NCBI GenBank assembly: GCA_035601835.1
Contig: DATNNM010000011.1
Coordinates: 434,001-498,000, forward strand
Direction: 5' to 3'
Origin: Candidatus Tumulicola sp.
GTDB taxonomy: Bacteria; Vulcanimicrobiota; Vulcanimicrobiia; Eremiobacterales; Eremiobacteraceae
Length of the DNA stretch: 64,000 nt
The notes below the pieces were generated by a model. It was given only the letters and a program-made list of their open reading frames with translations. It had not been told where the DNA came from and did not search any database. Made by a program: the position numbers and the translations under genes. Below, piece after piece: positions 34,176 to 43,363 of the stretch; position 1 is the first letter of the stretch, and each line of letters opens with the position of its first letter.

Positions 34176-35081
34176 ATGGAGCGCCGACAACGTGCGTTGC
34201 CCATTTTCCTCATCGCCGGCTTCGTCGCGGTTCTCGTGACCGCGCTGCCGCTGTTCTCGAGCAGTTCGGCGTCGCCGGCCACGATGGTCCAGTACACGCA
34301 GATGACGAAGGTCAACCTGCCCGGCATGGGCGTCCTCAAGATGTTCATGAAGGGAGCGAACACCGAAACCCGCGTGACCACAACCATCGGGCCGGGAAGG
34401 ACGCGTACCGATAATAACGACGGCACGAGCTACATCATACAGTGCGACCTCAAGCAGGTGGTGCACCTCGACACCAAGGCCAAGACGTATTGGGTGAAGA
34501 CCTTCGCCGAGGCGCAGGCCTATATGGACGCCCAGTACAACGCGATGGCGCAAAAACTCAAGACGGCGACCATGCCGCCGCCGCAGCCTCAAGGCTCGCC
34601 GATCCAGGGCAAAGGAACGGTCACCGTCGACTTCAACGAGCAGCCCGACGATCAGACGCAAGTGATCGCGGGAATGACGGCACACCACGTCGTCGACACC
34701 GTGACGTTGAAGTTCGCGGGTACCGGCGATTGCAAAGGTTCCGGCGATCTTGCTTTCCGCAGCGACGAGTGGTACGTCAAGAACGAGCTGCCCTCGATGA
34801 ATTGCCCGAACGCCCCGAAGATGCGGACGCCGCAGACGGCGGTGGCGCCTGCAGGGCCGCAGCAGGCATCTCCTTGCTTTTCTTTCCAAAGCGAGGCGCA
34901 CTCAAAGAGCCACCCGGGCAATCGCTTCGTCCTGAAGGAAGATACGTCGATGGGGGTAGGCGGTCACTTCGGTTTCTCCACGCATGACGAGATAACGTCC
35001 TACCAGACTCTGCTCTACGATCGGGCGTTCCTCGATGTTCCCGCGGGCTACACGCAAGTCCAACCGACCCAGGCGCCGTAA
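34176..35081 (+). CDS. Secreted protein of unknown function
   Basis: A 301-residue protein with an N-terminal signal/anchor (LPIFLIAGFVAVLVTALPLF). The mature part begins with a beta-rich stretch (VQYTQMTKVNLPGMGVLKMF, RTRTDNNDGTSYIIQCDLKQVVHLD) that resembles DUF4412-like periplasmic domains in style; later it has four Cys and a Pro-rich linker. AAGGAG precedes the ATG at a good distance. It is followed 21 bp later by the beta-lactamase-like/cupin gene. Function not known. Confidence 0.7.
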   Translation: MERRQRALPIFLIAGFVAVLVTALPLFSSSSASPATMVQYTQMTKVNLPGMGVLKMFMKGANTETRVTTTIGPGRTRTDNNDGTSYIIQCDLKQVVHLDTKAKTYWVKTFAEAQAYMDAQYNAMAQKLKTATMPPPQPQGSPIQGKGTVTVDFNEQPDDQTQVIAGMTAHHVVDTVTLKFAGTGDCKGSGDLAFRSDEWYVKNELPSMNCPNAPKMRTPQTAVAPAGPQQASPCFSFQSEAHSKSHPGNRFVLKEDTSMGVGGHFGFSTHDEITSYQTLLYDRAFLDVPAGYTQVQPTQAP

Positions 35082-35102
35082 TCCGGTTCTAGCCGGCTAG
35101 CG

Positions 35103-36167
35103 GTGCAAAAACTCGCGATCGAAGGGCTGTACGTGTGGTCGGTCTGGCAAACCGACCGCAACGTGCACTTCAATTCGTACTTCTACAAGCACGCCGACGG
35201 CAATCTCGTCGTGGATCCGCTGGCGTGGCTGCCTGAAGACGAAGCGGAGATGCTCGAGATGGGCGGGGTCGCGTGGATCGTGGTGACCAACCGCGACCAC
35301 GAGCGCCGCACGCGCGAATTGGCTCGCTCCTTCGGCGCGAAGATCGCCGCGAGCGAAAAAGATGCACCGCTGCTATCCGGTCCGGTCGATCGGACGCTCA
35401 AGCACGGCGACGAAGTGGTCCCCGGCGTCGCGGTCATCGCGCTTGACGGCTTGAAATCGCCGGGCGAGATCGCGCTGCACTTCAACTACAAGCGCACGGC
35501 CATCGTCGGCGATGCGCTGTGGGGAGACCCGGCCGGTTCCGTCCGTCTCTTGCGCGACGACAAGCTGCTCGATCCGAAAGCGGCCGTGCTCTCGCTGCGC
35601 AAGCTGTGGGCGCTGCGGCTCAAGACGCTGCTTGTCGGGGACGGCGCCAACATCTATGGCGACGCAGATCGCGTCATCGGCGAGTACCTGCAGAGCAGAA
35701 GCGATGTCTTCGTGAACCGCATCAACATCGACGAGCTCGAGGGTGTTCCCGACAACGACATGGACGGCAAGTACGCCGCCACGGCGCGCGAGATCGGCTT
35801 CCTGATCGGGGCGCGCAACCTCGGTTATTGGATCTGCACCATTCCGTCGGGCTCACGTTTTTGCCCGATGCACGGCCACATGCTCGAAGAGGAGATGTTC
35901 ATGGTGTGGGATGGCGAGCCGACGATCCGAATGACGCGCGGCGAGTTCGTCTGCCGGCGCGGCGATTTCATCGCCTTTCCCACCGGCGAGTCCGGCACGC
36001 ACCAACTCATCAACAAAAGCGACAAGCCGTGCACCGTTCTGATGGTCTCCGACCATCACCCCGACGAAGTTTGCTGGTACCCGGATTCCAAGAAGCTCAT
36101 GCTCGACGGGCTCGGCGGTCTCATCGTCCGTTCCGAACCGGCGCTGGACTATTTGGACGGCGAGTGA
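35103..36167 (+). CDS. Metallo-beta-lactamase-like domain fused to a cupin
   Basis: A 354-residue two-domain protein. Residues about 5-210 follow the order of a metallo-beta-lactamase fold (YFYKHADGNLVVDPLAW, then IVVTNRDHERRTRELA, AIVGDALWGDP), but the HxHxDH motif is reduced to NRDH, so metal hydrolase activity is doubtful. Residues about 240-320 are a cupin with complete metal ligands: His257 and His259 (CPMHGHMLEEE), Glu263/264 and His300 (ESGTHQLIN). It may bind or sense a small molecule. GTG start. The 3' end overlaps the convergent phosphoesterase gene by 19 bp. Confidence 0.75.
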   Translation: MQKLAIEGLYVWSVWQTDRNVHFNSYFYKHADGNLVVDPLAWLPEDEAEMLEMGGVAWIVVTNRDHERRTRELARSFGAKIAASEKDAPLLSGPVDRTLKHGDEVVPGVAVIALDGLKSPGEIALHFNYKRTAIVGDALWGDPAGSVRLLRDDKLLDPKAAVLSLRKLWALRLKTLLVGDGANIYGDADRVIGEYLQSRSDVFVNRINIDELEGVPDNDMDGKYAATAREIGFLIGARNLGYWICTIPSGSRFCPMHGHMLEEEMFMVWDGEPTIRMTRGEFVCRRGDFIAFPTGESGTHQLINKSDKPCTVLMVSDHHPDEVCWYPDSKKLMLDGLGGLIVRSEPALDYLDGE

Positions 36168-38491
36168 TTTAGCCGCGCGTTCAGCGCTTTGCGGAACTCA
36201 GCCGGATCATTCGCATCGGGCCGGCTCAAGTCCAACCTCATGGACGCGCTCGCCGCCGCCCCAGTCGGGTTGACGCCATTGAGATTGATCGAGGGCGCGA
36301 CTGCTGCCCAGGGTCGCATATCCGGAGTAGCGGCGAACAGGGCCGTCATCGGTGTGGCGGCGGCGTCGAATTGGGTCATCGGGGGCAAGCCTAGGAGCAG
36401 CTCGACCGTGCGCAACACGCTGGACGACGTGTACTGCGTATGGTCGACGATGCCGCGCCGCACGTAGGCGCCGGCCACGAGCGCGACGGAGCGCTGATCG
36501 CTGACGTGGTCCGGGCCGTCTTGCGCGTCGTCCTCGACGCTGAAAACGACGGTATCGCGCCAGTAGGCGCTATTGCTCAGCGCCTCGATCATGCGCGCCA
36601 GCGCATAGTCGTTGTCCGCCACCATCGCGTTCGGGGTGTGGTAACCGGGCTTCAGCGCTGCGGTGTGGTCGTTCGGCAGCGAAACGACTTCCAACGCGGG
36701 CAAGCTCTCGGTGGCCTCGTAGCCATGAAATTCGCGCAGCCATTCGTGGATGCGATCCTGGTCCGAGTAGGCGGTGTCGAAGCCTCGATAATGCGTATCG
36801 AGAATGCCCTCGAGCGAAGGCACGCCCGCCCGCGCCGCTCCAGGCGGCGAATCGAAAGCGGTGAATTCGCCGTAGACGCGCACGCTCTGCCCGTGTCGCG
36901 CCGCGTCTTCCCAAATGAAACCGGAAGAGGGCATTTCTGCCGGCGCGAGCGAGAAGTCCCAGCCGCGATGCGAGTACGCCGATGGCCAAAGCTTTGCCAC
37001 GTAGTCGGAGACGTAGGCCGCGTCACTCCACTGATGCCCGTCGGCGCTGACTTGGCCCTCGACATAAAAATTGTCGAGCAGCGCGAAATCCGCGGCCAAG
37101 CGATGGATGTTCGGCGTCACGCGCCGACCGAAGGCCGCAAGGTTGGCGTCCCCGTTGCCGCGCGAATCATCGCCGAGGACTTCATCATAGGTGCGGTTTT
37201 CGCGAATCACATAGATGACGTGTTTGATGGGTGGCAAGCCAGCCCGGGTCGTCGTCGCGTCAGGCCGGTAGAGCGCGTTCGCGCGCGCGCTCGCCAGACC
37301 CGAGATCAGGGCTGCGCGATCCGGCACCGCGACCGTCTGCAGCGCGCCCGTGGACAGCACCCCGATGTAGTTCGGATCGGTGGTGGAGTGGCCAGTGGAC
37401 GTCGACGTGAGATCGTTGTGCGCGTTTTGCGGGTTGGCGTGGCCCGACACGCCCATGCCGTCTAGGATGTACAAGCGCCGGCCGTCGTGGCTGAGCTCGA
37501 CATCGGTCGGATACCAGCCCGCGGGCACGGCGCCGAAGACGCGCGGCGCGGCTGAGGAAACGTCGATCGCGACGACCGCATTCGCGCCGGCGTCGGCGAC
37601 GTAGAGCGTGCGGCCGTCCAGTGACTGCGAGAGTCCGTTTGGCGCGGCGCCGGCGGGCGAAAAGGGATAGAGCGCGGCATCGATCGTGCTGCGCACGCGA
37701 TTGGTCTGGGTGTCGATCAGCGCCACGGAGTTGTCGTCGGCGCACGCGGCGTAGAGCGTGCGGCCGTCGACGCTGAGCAGCAATGCGTTCGGATGGGGGC
37801 TGACGGGGATGGTGGCCGTGGTCGCGCCTTTGGCGATATCGACCACGCTGACGCTCTCCCCGCCCCAGTTAGAGACGTAAACGCGCGCGCCGTTTTGCGA
37901 AAGGGCGACGTCCAGCGGGTGGACGCCGACCTTGGCGGCCAGGAAGTTGGTGCCGGTGCTCGTGTCCACGCCGACCAACAGGTCCGCGCCTTCCACCGCG
38001 GTGTAAAGCGATTTGCCGTTCGACGACACCGCGATGCCGCCGGCGAATAGCTTGCCCACGCCGACAGGCCAGACCGCCGGATCGCTCAGCTTGCCGGAGC
38101 CCGGGTCGAACGGGTAGCGCAGCACTCCTCCGTCGCCGCCGCTGGAGACGTAGAGGGCACGACCGTCGGGAGAAAAAGCAACGCCGAAGAACGTGCGCTC
38201 GATCGGCCGAGAATCGGTGACGCGCCCGTTGCCCTCATCGACGACGACCACCGACTGTTTGGAAAAGCCTGCGTTGGTGATCGCGAGCCATCGACCCGTG
38301 GCGTCCTGCGCCATGTGAAGCGGAAGGGTGCCAAGTGGGGATAGCGAGCCGGCCGGAGTGACGCGCCAGCCGTTAGGCAGCACCGTGACGTCGGCCGCGC
38401 GCGGCGGCGCGCTCGCAGAGAACAGCGCGATAGCGGCCGCAAGGCCGGCGGCATAGCGAGAGGCGTTGAGGCACTGCGTGCGGACAGTCAT
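36149..38491 (-). CDS. Secreted YVTN beta-propeller/phosphoesterase fusion protein
   Basis: A 780-residue exported protein. A signal peptide (ASRYAAGLAAAIALFSASAPPRAA) is followed by a seven-bladed YncE/YVTN-type propeller of about 370 residues with repeats such as GRTLYAACADDNSVALIDTQ and GRTLYVADAGANAVVAIDV. The C-terminal half is a phosphoesterase domain of the phospholipase C/acid phosphatase type: IKHVIYVIRENRTYDEVLGD, NFYVEGQVSADGHQW, VFSVEDDAQDGPDHVSDQR. Known relatives are annotated as bifunctional YncE/alkaline phosphatase family proteins. Probably hydrolyses phosphoesters outside the membrane. ATG at 38491 is chosen because the signal peptide starts there. Confidence 0.88.
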   Translation of the reverse strand: MTVRTQCLNASRYAAGLAAAIALFSASAPPRAADVTVLPNGWRVTPAGSLSPLGTLPLHMAQDATGRWLAITNAGFSKQSVVVVDEGNGRVTDSRPIERTFFGVAFSPDGRALYVSSGGDGGVLRYPFDPGSGKLSDPAVWPVGVGKLFAGGIAVSSNGKSLYTAVEGADLLVGVDTSTGTNFLAAKVGVHPLDVALSQNGARVYVSNWGGESVSVVDIAKGATTATIPVSPHPNALLLSVDGRTLYAACADDNSVALIDTQTNRVRSTIDAALYPFSPAGAAPNGLSQSLDGRTLYVADAGANAVVAIDVSSAAPRVFGAVPAGWYPTDVELSHDGRRLYILDGMGVSGHANPQNAHNDLTSTSTGHSTTDPNYIGVLSTGALQTVAVPDRAALISGLASARANALYRPDATTTRAGLPPIKHVIYVIRENRTYDEVLGDDSRGNGDANLAAFGRRVTPNIHRLAADFALLDNFYVEGQVSADGHQWSDAAYVSDYVAKLWPSAYSHRGWDFSLAPAEMPSSGFIWEDAARHGQSVRVYGEFTAFDSPPGAARAGVPSLEGILDTHYRGFDTAYSDQDRIHEWLREFHGYEATESLPALEVVSLPNDHTAALKPGYHTPNAMVADNDYALARMIEALSNSAYWRDTVVFSVEDDAQDGPDHVSDQRSVALVAGAYVRRGIVDHTQYTSSSVLRTVELLLGLPPMTQFDAAATPMTALFAATPDMRPWAAVAPSINLNGVNPTGAAASASMRLDLSRPDANDPAEFRKALNARLNHSPSK

Positions 38492-38583
38492 CGCCCACCT
38501 ATCTTTGGCGGGGGTGTTCGGCACTTACTGTTTTGCCGAGCAGGGTGAGTTGCCTGCCGTGAGAAGTGCCCAACCAAGCCATT

Positions 38584-39915
38584 ATGAAAACGTCCGCTCG
38601 GCCGGTCGCAAAACAACACCGCATCGTCATCCTCGGCGGCGGTTTCGGCGGCGTCTACGCCGCCATGAGGTTGCAGAAGCTGTGCAAGCGGCGTCCGGAA
38701 GTGGACATCACCATCATAAGCCGCGACAATTTCTTCCTATTCACCCCGATGTTGCCGCAAGCTGCGACGAGCAGCGTCGACACCAATCACGTCGTCGCTA
38801 CGCTGCGGCGCATCTGCCCGCGCGCCCGCTGTTGGGAAGCTGAGGTCGAGGCCATCGACCTCGCGTCCCGGCGCGTCTCGGTGACCCACGCAAGCGGCCA
38901 CCGGCATGAGATCGAATACGACCAACTGCTGCTGGCGCTGGGCGGCGAGACGAACTTCTTCGGGCTGCCGGGCGTGGCGGAACACGCGCTCACCATTCGC
39001 TCGCTCGCCGACGCGGTGTTGTTGCGCAACCGCGCGCTCGACATGTTGGAACAGGCGGAGATGGAAGATGACGCGCAACTTCGCAAACGGCTGCTGACGT
39101 TTGTGGTCGCCGGCGCCGGCTTCGCCGGTGTCGAGACGGCGGCGGAGCTCGACGTCTTCATGCGCAACGTCGCCGTGCAGTACCGGAACTTCAAGGCCGC
39201 CGACATCCGCACGGTGCTGGTCGATGTGCAAAATCGCATTCTGCCCGAATTGAGCGAAGCGCTTGCAGAATTCGCCGAGACAACGCTGCGAAAACGCGGC
39301 ATGGAGTTCAAGCTCGGCGTCAAGGTGCGCTCGGCGGATGCGGGCGGAGTGGATCTCGAAGACGGCACGCGGATCGACACCCTGACGTTTGTGTGGGCAG
39401 GCGGCGTGACCGCGAACAGCCTCGTCGCAAAACTGCCGTGCGCGGGTCCTCGCGGACGCGTGAGCGTGGACGCCGACCTGGCGGTTCCTGGCTACCCCGG
39501 GCTTTGGGCGATCGGTGACTGCGCGGAGGTGCGCCCGCCGGACGGCGGCAAGCCGTATCCGCCCACCGCGCAGCACGCCCTTCGCGAAGGGATTCATGCG
39601 GGCAGCAACATGATGAGGTATCTTGACGGCAAACCGCTGCACCCGTTCGCGTTCACGATGGTCGGGCAGATGGCGCACCTCGGCGAGCACAAGGCCGTCG
39701 CGATGATCGGCGGCTTCAAACTTTCCGGATTCCCCGCGTGGTGGCTGTGGAGGACTTACTATCTATTCCGCATACCGACGCTCGAGCGCAAGATCCGGGT
39801 GGCCCTGGACTGGACCCTGGACTTGGTCTTCTCACGCGACACGGTGAAGGTGAATCTGCCCATGCAAGATACGGATAGAAACCATAGCGGCCAATCGCGT
39901 AGAATAGGGACATGA
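38584..39915 (+). CDS. ndh: Type II NADH:quinone oxidoreductase (NDH-2)-like flavoprotein
   Basis: Transfers electrons from NADH to the quinone pool without pumping protons; a peripheral membrane enzyme. The 443-residue protein has an FAD Rossmann motif ILGGGFGGVYAA near residue 18, an NAD motif VVAGAGFAGVETAAEL near residue 180, WAIGDCAE for FAD binding, and the quinone-site region PPTAQHALREG. A C-terminal amphipathic/hydrophobic tail (AWWLWRTYYLFRIPTLERKI) should bind the membrane. ATG at 38584; a GTG at 38566 is possible. Its stop overlaps the Ada-like gene (ATGA). Confidence 0.9.
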   Translation: MKTSARPVAKQHRIVILGGGFGGVYAAMRLQKLCKRRPEVDITIISRDNFFLFTPMLPQAATSSVDTNHVVATLRRICPRARCWEAEVEAIDLASRRVSVTHASGHRHEIEYDQLLLALGGETNFFGLPGVAEHALTIRSLADAVLLRNRALDMLEQAEMEDDAQLRKRLLTFVVAGAGFAGVETAAELDVFMRNVAVQYRNFKAADIRTVLVDVQNRILPELSEALAEFAETTLRKRGMEFKLGVKVRSADAGGVDLEDGTRIDTLTFVWAGGVTANSLVAKLPCAGPRGRVSVDADLAVPGYPGLWAIGDCAEVRPPDGGKPYPPTAQHALREGIHAGSNMMRYLDGKPLHPFAFTMVGQMAHLGEHKAVAMIGGFKLSGFPAWWLWRTYYLFRIPTLERKIRVALDWTLDLVFSRDTVKVNLPMQDTDRNHSGQSRRIGT

Positions 39916-40781
39916 TTCAGCATGGTGCGCGGACTTCAGGCCGCGCGAGCTCAGAAGTCCGGATCGTGGACCGCGCCTGCCGTCTCATCGATGACGGCGA
40001 GGAGCAGCCGACCCTGCAGCGCCTCGCCGAAAAGCTTCGCGTCAGCCCGCACCGGCTCCATCGCGCGTTTCGGAAAGTCGCTGGCGTGACACCACGCCAA
40101 TATGCGCAAGCCGGCCGCTTCGGCCGCCTCAAAGCGAATCTGCAAAACGGCAAGCCGGTCACGCGGGCGCTTTACGACGCCGGGTTCGGTTCGAGCCGGG
40201 CCGTGTACGAGCGCGCAGGGGATCACCTCGGCATGACGCCGGCATCGTATCGGAAAGGCGGAGCCGGAATGGAGATCGCCTACACGGTCGTGGACTGCCC
40301 GCTCGGCCGCCTGCTCGTCGCGGGCACGCATAAAGGCGTGAGCGCCGTGAGCCTCGGCTCGTCCGACGGCGTTCTCGAGCGCTCGCTGCGCGACGAATAT
40401 CCGGCCGCGGACATCCGCCGCGGCGGCGCCTATCTCACCGAGTACGTCCGCGCGATCGTGGCGCATCTGCGCGGCCGGCAGCCGCACCTAGAGCTGCCGA
40501 TCGACATTCAAGCCACGGCATTTCGCCGGCGCGTGTGGGAACAATTGCGCAAGATCCCATACGGCGAGACGCGCACCTACGGACAGATCGCCGCGGCCGT
40601 CGGCGAGCCGAGCGCGGCACGCGCTGTCGGCCAAGCGTGCGGCGCGAATCCGGTCGCGATCGTCATCCCGTGCCATCGCGCGGTGCGCGGCGACGGCAAC
40701 ACCGGCGGCTACCGCTGGGGCCCGGCTCGCAAAGCGAAAATCCTGGCGACCGAACACGAGCGTGTGGAGCAGGAGCTTTAG
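39912..40781 (+). CDS. Ada-like AraC/methylated-DNA-cysteine methyltransferase, lacking the N-terminal zinc domain
   Basis: A 289-residue repair protein/regulator. Residues about 15-115 form an AraC helix-turn-helix pair (PTLQRLAEKLRVSPHRLHRAF, YDAGFGSSRAVYERAGDHLGM). The rest is O6-methylguanine-DNA methyltransferase with the acceptor Cys254 in IPCHRAVR and the helix ARAVGQACGANP. In E. coli Ada the N-terminal zinc domain accepts methyl groups from phosphotriesters and switches the regulator on; that domain is absent here, so any induction must work differently. The ATG overlaps the NDH-2 stop by 4 bp. Confidence 0.92.
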   Translation: MIQHGARTSGRASSEVRIVDRACRLIDDGEEQPTLQRLAEKLRVSPHRLHRAFRKVAGVTPRQYAQAGRFGRLKANLQNGKPVTRALYDAGFGSSRAVYERAGDHLGMTPASYRKGGAGMEIAYTVVDCPLGRLLVAGTHKGVSAVSLGSSDGVLERSLRDEYPAADIRRGGAYLTEYVRAIVAHLRGRQPHLELPIDIQATAFRRRVWEQLRKIPYGETRTYGQIAAAVGEPSAARAVGQACGANPVAIVIPCHRAVRGDGNTGGYRWGPARKAKILATEHERVEQEL

Positions 40782-41176
40782 CTCCTGCTGACCCATCTCC
40801 CGGACGCGATTCGCTGGCCATCCTCGGCCTCGCGATTGTACAGGTACACCCACGCCGGCTGCGTTGGGCCCTCTTCGAGGCGCACGCTTCTTATGCCACG
40901 TACGTACTCGCTTGCCGAGGGATCGAGCGGGTCGTAACCTTCGACTTCATCCAGCACCTCGAGCGCGACCGCGATGTCCGAAAACCGGAACAATTCGCCG
41001 CGCACGACACCCGACCCGTCCTTTAGTCCAGGATAACGGCCTGTCGAATAGAGCAGGCCCGCGACCGACGCGCGCCCCAAAAACTCCGCGCCCCGCATAT
41101 GCTGATGCAGCTCGCAGCCGTTCATCAGCGCGCCGTACACGAAGATGGTATTCAGCGCGCTTTCAGTCGGCGCCAA
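40778..41176 (-). CDS. Gamma-glutamylcyclotransferase/AIG2-like family protein
   Basis: A 132-residue protein starting with IFVYGALMNGCELHQHM, the YGxL substrate loop of the GGCT-like fold, with the probable catalytic Glu in DEVEGYDP and a C-terminal WVYLYN strand. Family members cleave gamma-glutamyl peptides or similar amides. The TTG start at 41176 is uncertain. Its stop overlaps the stop region of the convergent Ada-like gene by 4 bp. Confidence 0.85.
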   Translation of the reverse strand: MAPTESALNTIFVYGALMNGCELHQHMRGAEFLGRASVAGLLYSTGRYPGLKDGSGVVRGELFRFSDIAVALEVLDEVEGYDPLDPSASEYVRGIRSVRLEEGPTQPAWVYLYNREAEDGQRIASGRWVSRS

Positions 41177-41249
41177 GGAAGCCGCCCCCGCTCGCCAAAA
41201 GGATGAGAACTCTCACGCGCCCGCCTTCCTCTCAAACCATCACAACTGC

Positions 41250-42293
41250 ATGATCATCCGTGCCGAACGGCTCACCAAACAGTTCCGCACCCTCAAGCGC
41301 AAGGAGGGCGTACTGGGCGCGCTCTCCACCCTGTTCTCGCGCGACTACGAAGTCAAAGATGCGGTGCGCGAAGTCTCGTTCGACATGCAGGCCGGCGAGC
41401 TGGTCGGTTACATCGGTCCGAACGGCGCTGGGAAGTCCACCACCATCAAGATGCTCACCGGCATCCTCGTGCCGACCTCCGGCAATTGCACCGTCAACGG
41501 TATCGTGCCCTGGCTGGACCGCCAGGGCAACGGCCGCCAGATCGGCGTCGTCTTCGGCCAGCGCACGCAACTGTACTGGGATCTTCCGCTCATCGAATCG
41601 TTTGAACTGCTGCGGGCGATTTACGGCATCCCCAGCAGCACCTACAAGAAGAACATCAAGGATTTCACCGACTTGCTCGGGCTTGATGAGTTCATGCGCA
41701 CGCCCGTGCGCCAACTCAGCCTCGGTCAGCGCATGCGCGGCGACTTCGCGGCCTCGATGCTGCACGATCCGAGCGTCGTCTTTTTGGACGAGCCGACCAT
41801 CGGTCTCGACGTGGTGGCGAAGGAGAACATTCGCACGTTCATCGCGCGCGTCAACCGGGAACGCGGCACGACGTTCATCCTCACGACCCACGATCTGGCG
41901 GACATCGAAAAGCTGTGCGCCCGCATCATCCTCATCGATCACGGCCGCAAGTTGTACGATGGCGGCGTCGATGCGATCAAGAATCGCTACGGCCGCAACC
42001 GCACGCTGACGGCAGACCTTGCGTGCGAAGATTGTTCGGACTTCGAACTGCACATTCCGGGAGCGCATATCGTTGAACGCAACGGCCCGCGCATCGTAAT
42101 GGAGTTCAACCGCGACGCGGTGCGCGCGGATCAGCTCATTTCGGCGCTCGCGCAATCGTACGAGCTCAAGGACGTGACCATCGCCGAGCCTGCGCTCGAA
42201 ACGATCATCCGGGGCATCTATCAGCACGGTTTGGACGGTCTCGCCGCCGAAGCCGGCACCGCAACGCTTCAGGGCGCAGAGGCTCCGACATGA
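41250..42293 (+). CDS. ABC-2 type exporter ATP-binding protein
   Basis: A 347-residue ATPase with Walker A GPNGAGKST, signature LSLGQRMRG, Walker B VVFLDEPTIGLD and the switch His (TTHDLADIE). The sequence around VYFGQRTQLYWDL-type positions (VVFGQRTQLYWDLP) and the C-terminal extension resemble the daunorubicin-resistance/viologen-exporter class that works with PF06182 permeases. It drives the exporter formed with the two permeases encoded from 43360. ATG at 41250; its stop overlaps the Kelch gene as ATGA. Confidence 0.92.
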   Translation: MIIRAERLTKQFRTLKRKEGVLGALSTLFSRDYEVKDAVREVSFDMQAGELVGYIGPNGAGKSTTIKMLTGILVPTSGNCTVNGIVPWLDRQGNGRQIGVVFGQRTQLYWDLPLIESFELLRAIYGIPSSTYKKNIKDFTDLLGLDEFMRTPVRQLSLGQRMRGDFAASMLHDPSVVFLDEPTIGLDVVAKENIRTFIARVNRERGTTFILTTHDLADIEKLCARIILIDHGRKLYDGGVDAIKNRYGRNRTLTADLACEDCSDFELHIPGAHIVERNGPRIVMEFNRDAVRADQLISALAQSYELKDVTIAEPALETIIRGIYQHGLDGLAAEAGTATLQGAEAPT

Positions 42294-43363
42294 CCAAGAA
42301 CATCGCGTACGCGCTCGCGGTCCTGCTGTCAGCGCTCGCGTTACCCGCCTCCGGCGCCTCAGACGAACAGGAGCAACCGGCCGAGTATCGCGTCGACCTC
42401 AACAAAGGCGTGTGGCTCAAGGGACCGAGCCTGCCGTCGGCGCGTCAGGACGCCGCAGCGGCCGTCATCGCGGATCGGATCTACTTGGTTGGCGGCTTCG
42501 GGCCGCACGATCGTCAGATGAGTTCGACGCTGGTCTTCGAGCCGGCCGTCGCCACGGAATTCGATACTCAAGACCGAGGCGGTCCGATCGTTCCGCATGT
42601 CGGCGAGTGGACCTACGCCGCCAATATCCCGGAGCCGGTGGATCATGCCGCCGCGGCCGGGCTAGACGGCTACCTCTACGTGGCGGGTGGGCGCATCGAG
42701 AACTTGGTGAGCAACAAGTTCTGGCGCTACGATCCGATCGACGATCAATGGGTCGAGATGCCCTCCATGCCGTATCCGCGCTACGGCGCCACCATGCAGG
42801 CGTTCGACGGCAAGCTCTACCTCATCGGCGGGCAGTCCTCGCACGGCAACGATGAGCAGAGCTTGATGATCTTCGATCCGCAGACGAGCGAGTGGCGCAG
42901 CAAACCGTACGAGCTCGGTATCGAACGCATCGCTTCGGCCAGCGCCGTCATCGGCAACCGCATCGCCCTGGTCGGCGGGCGCAACCGGGATGAGATCAAC
43001 CTGAGCGCATGCGAGCTGTTCGATCCGGTGCGCGATCGCTGGAGCGCCTGCTCGCACTTGCACGAGGCGCGCAGCGGCTTCGGCCTCGCGGTCGTGAACA
43101 ACCGCATGGTGGCGATCGGCGGCGAGGATCTGCTGCGCGATAGCTGCACCCAGACCTCCGAGATATCCGAAGACAACGGCTACGGCTGGATGAACGGCCC
43201 GTGGCTGCCTTTCCCGCGGCACGGCATGGCGGTGGTCACGGTCGGCCAGACCGTTTGGGTCATCGGCGGCACGTCCTATGTCGGCACTGCGCCGATCGAC
43301 GGGGTCCTGCGCTTCGTCAGTCCAGTCGTCAAGGTCAAGTTCAGGGGCCGCGCGCGCAAGTGA
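42290..43363 (+). CDS. Secreted Kelch-repeat beta-propeller protein inside the ABC exporter operon
   Basis: A 357-residue protein with a signal peptide (NIAYALAVLLSALALPASGAS) and about six Kelch repeats showing the Gly-Gly doublets and downstream Trp (for example RIYLVGGFGPHD, YLYVAGGRIENL, KLYLIGGQSSHG, RIALVGGRNRDE, TVWVIGGTSYVG). It would sit outside the membrane as a binding propeller. It is coupled on both sides: ATGA with the ATPase stop and GTGA with the first permease, so it is probably a functional part of this transporter or its cargo receptor. I know of no standard role for a Kelch protein in ABC-2 exporters. Confidence 0.87.
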   Translation: MTKNIAYALAVLLSALALPASGASDEQEQPAEYRVDLNKGVWLKGPSLPSARQDAAAAVIADRIYLVGGFGPHDRQMSSTLVFEPAVATEFDTQDRGGPIVPHVGEWTYAANIPEPVDHAAAAGLDGYLYVAGGRIENLVSNKFWRYDPIDDQWVEMPSMPYPRYGATMQAFDGKLYLIGGQSSHGNDEQSLMIFDPQTSEWRSKPYELGIERIASASAVIGNRIALVGGRNRDEINLSACELFDPVRDRWSACSHLHEARSGFGLAVVNNRMVAIGGEDLLRDSCTQTSEISEDNGYGWMNGPWLPFPRHGMAVVTVGQTVWVIGGTSYVGTAPIDGVLRFVSPVVKVKFRGRARK

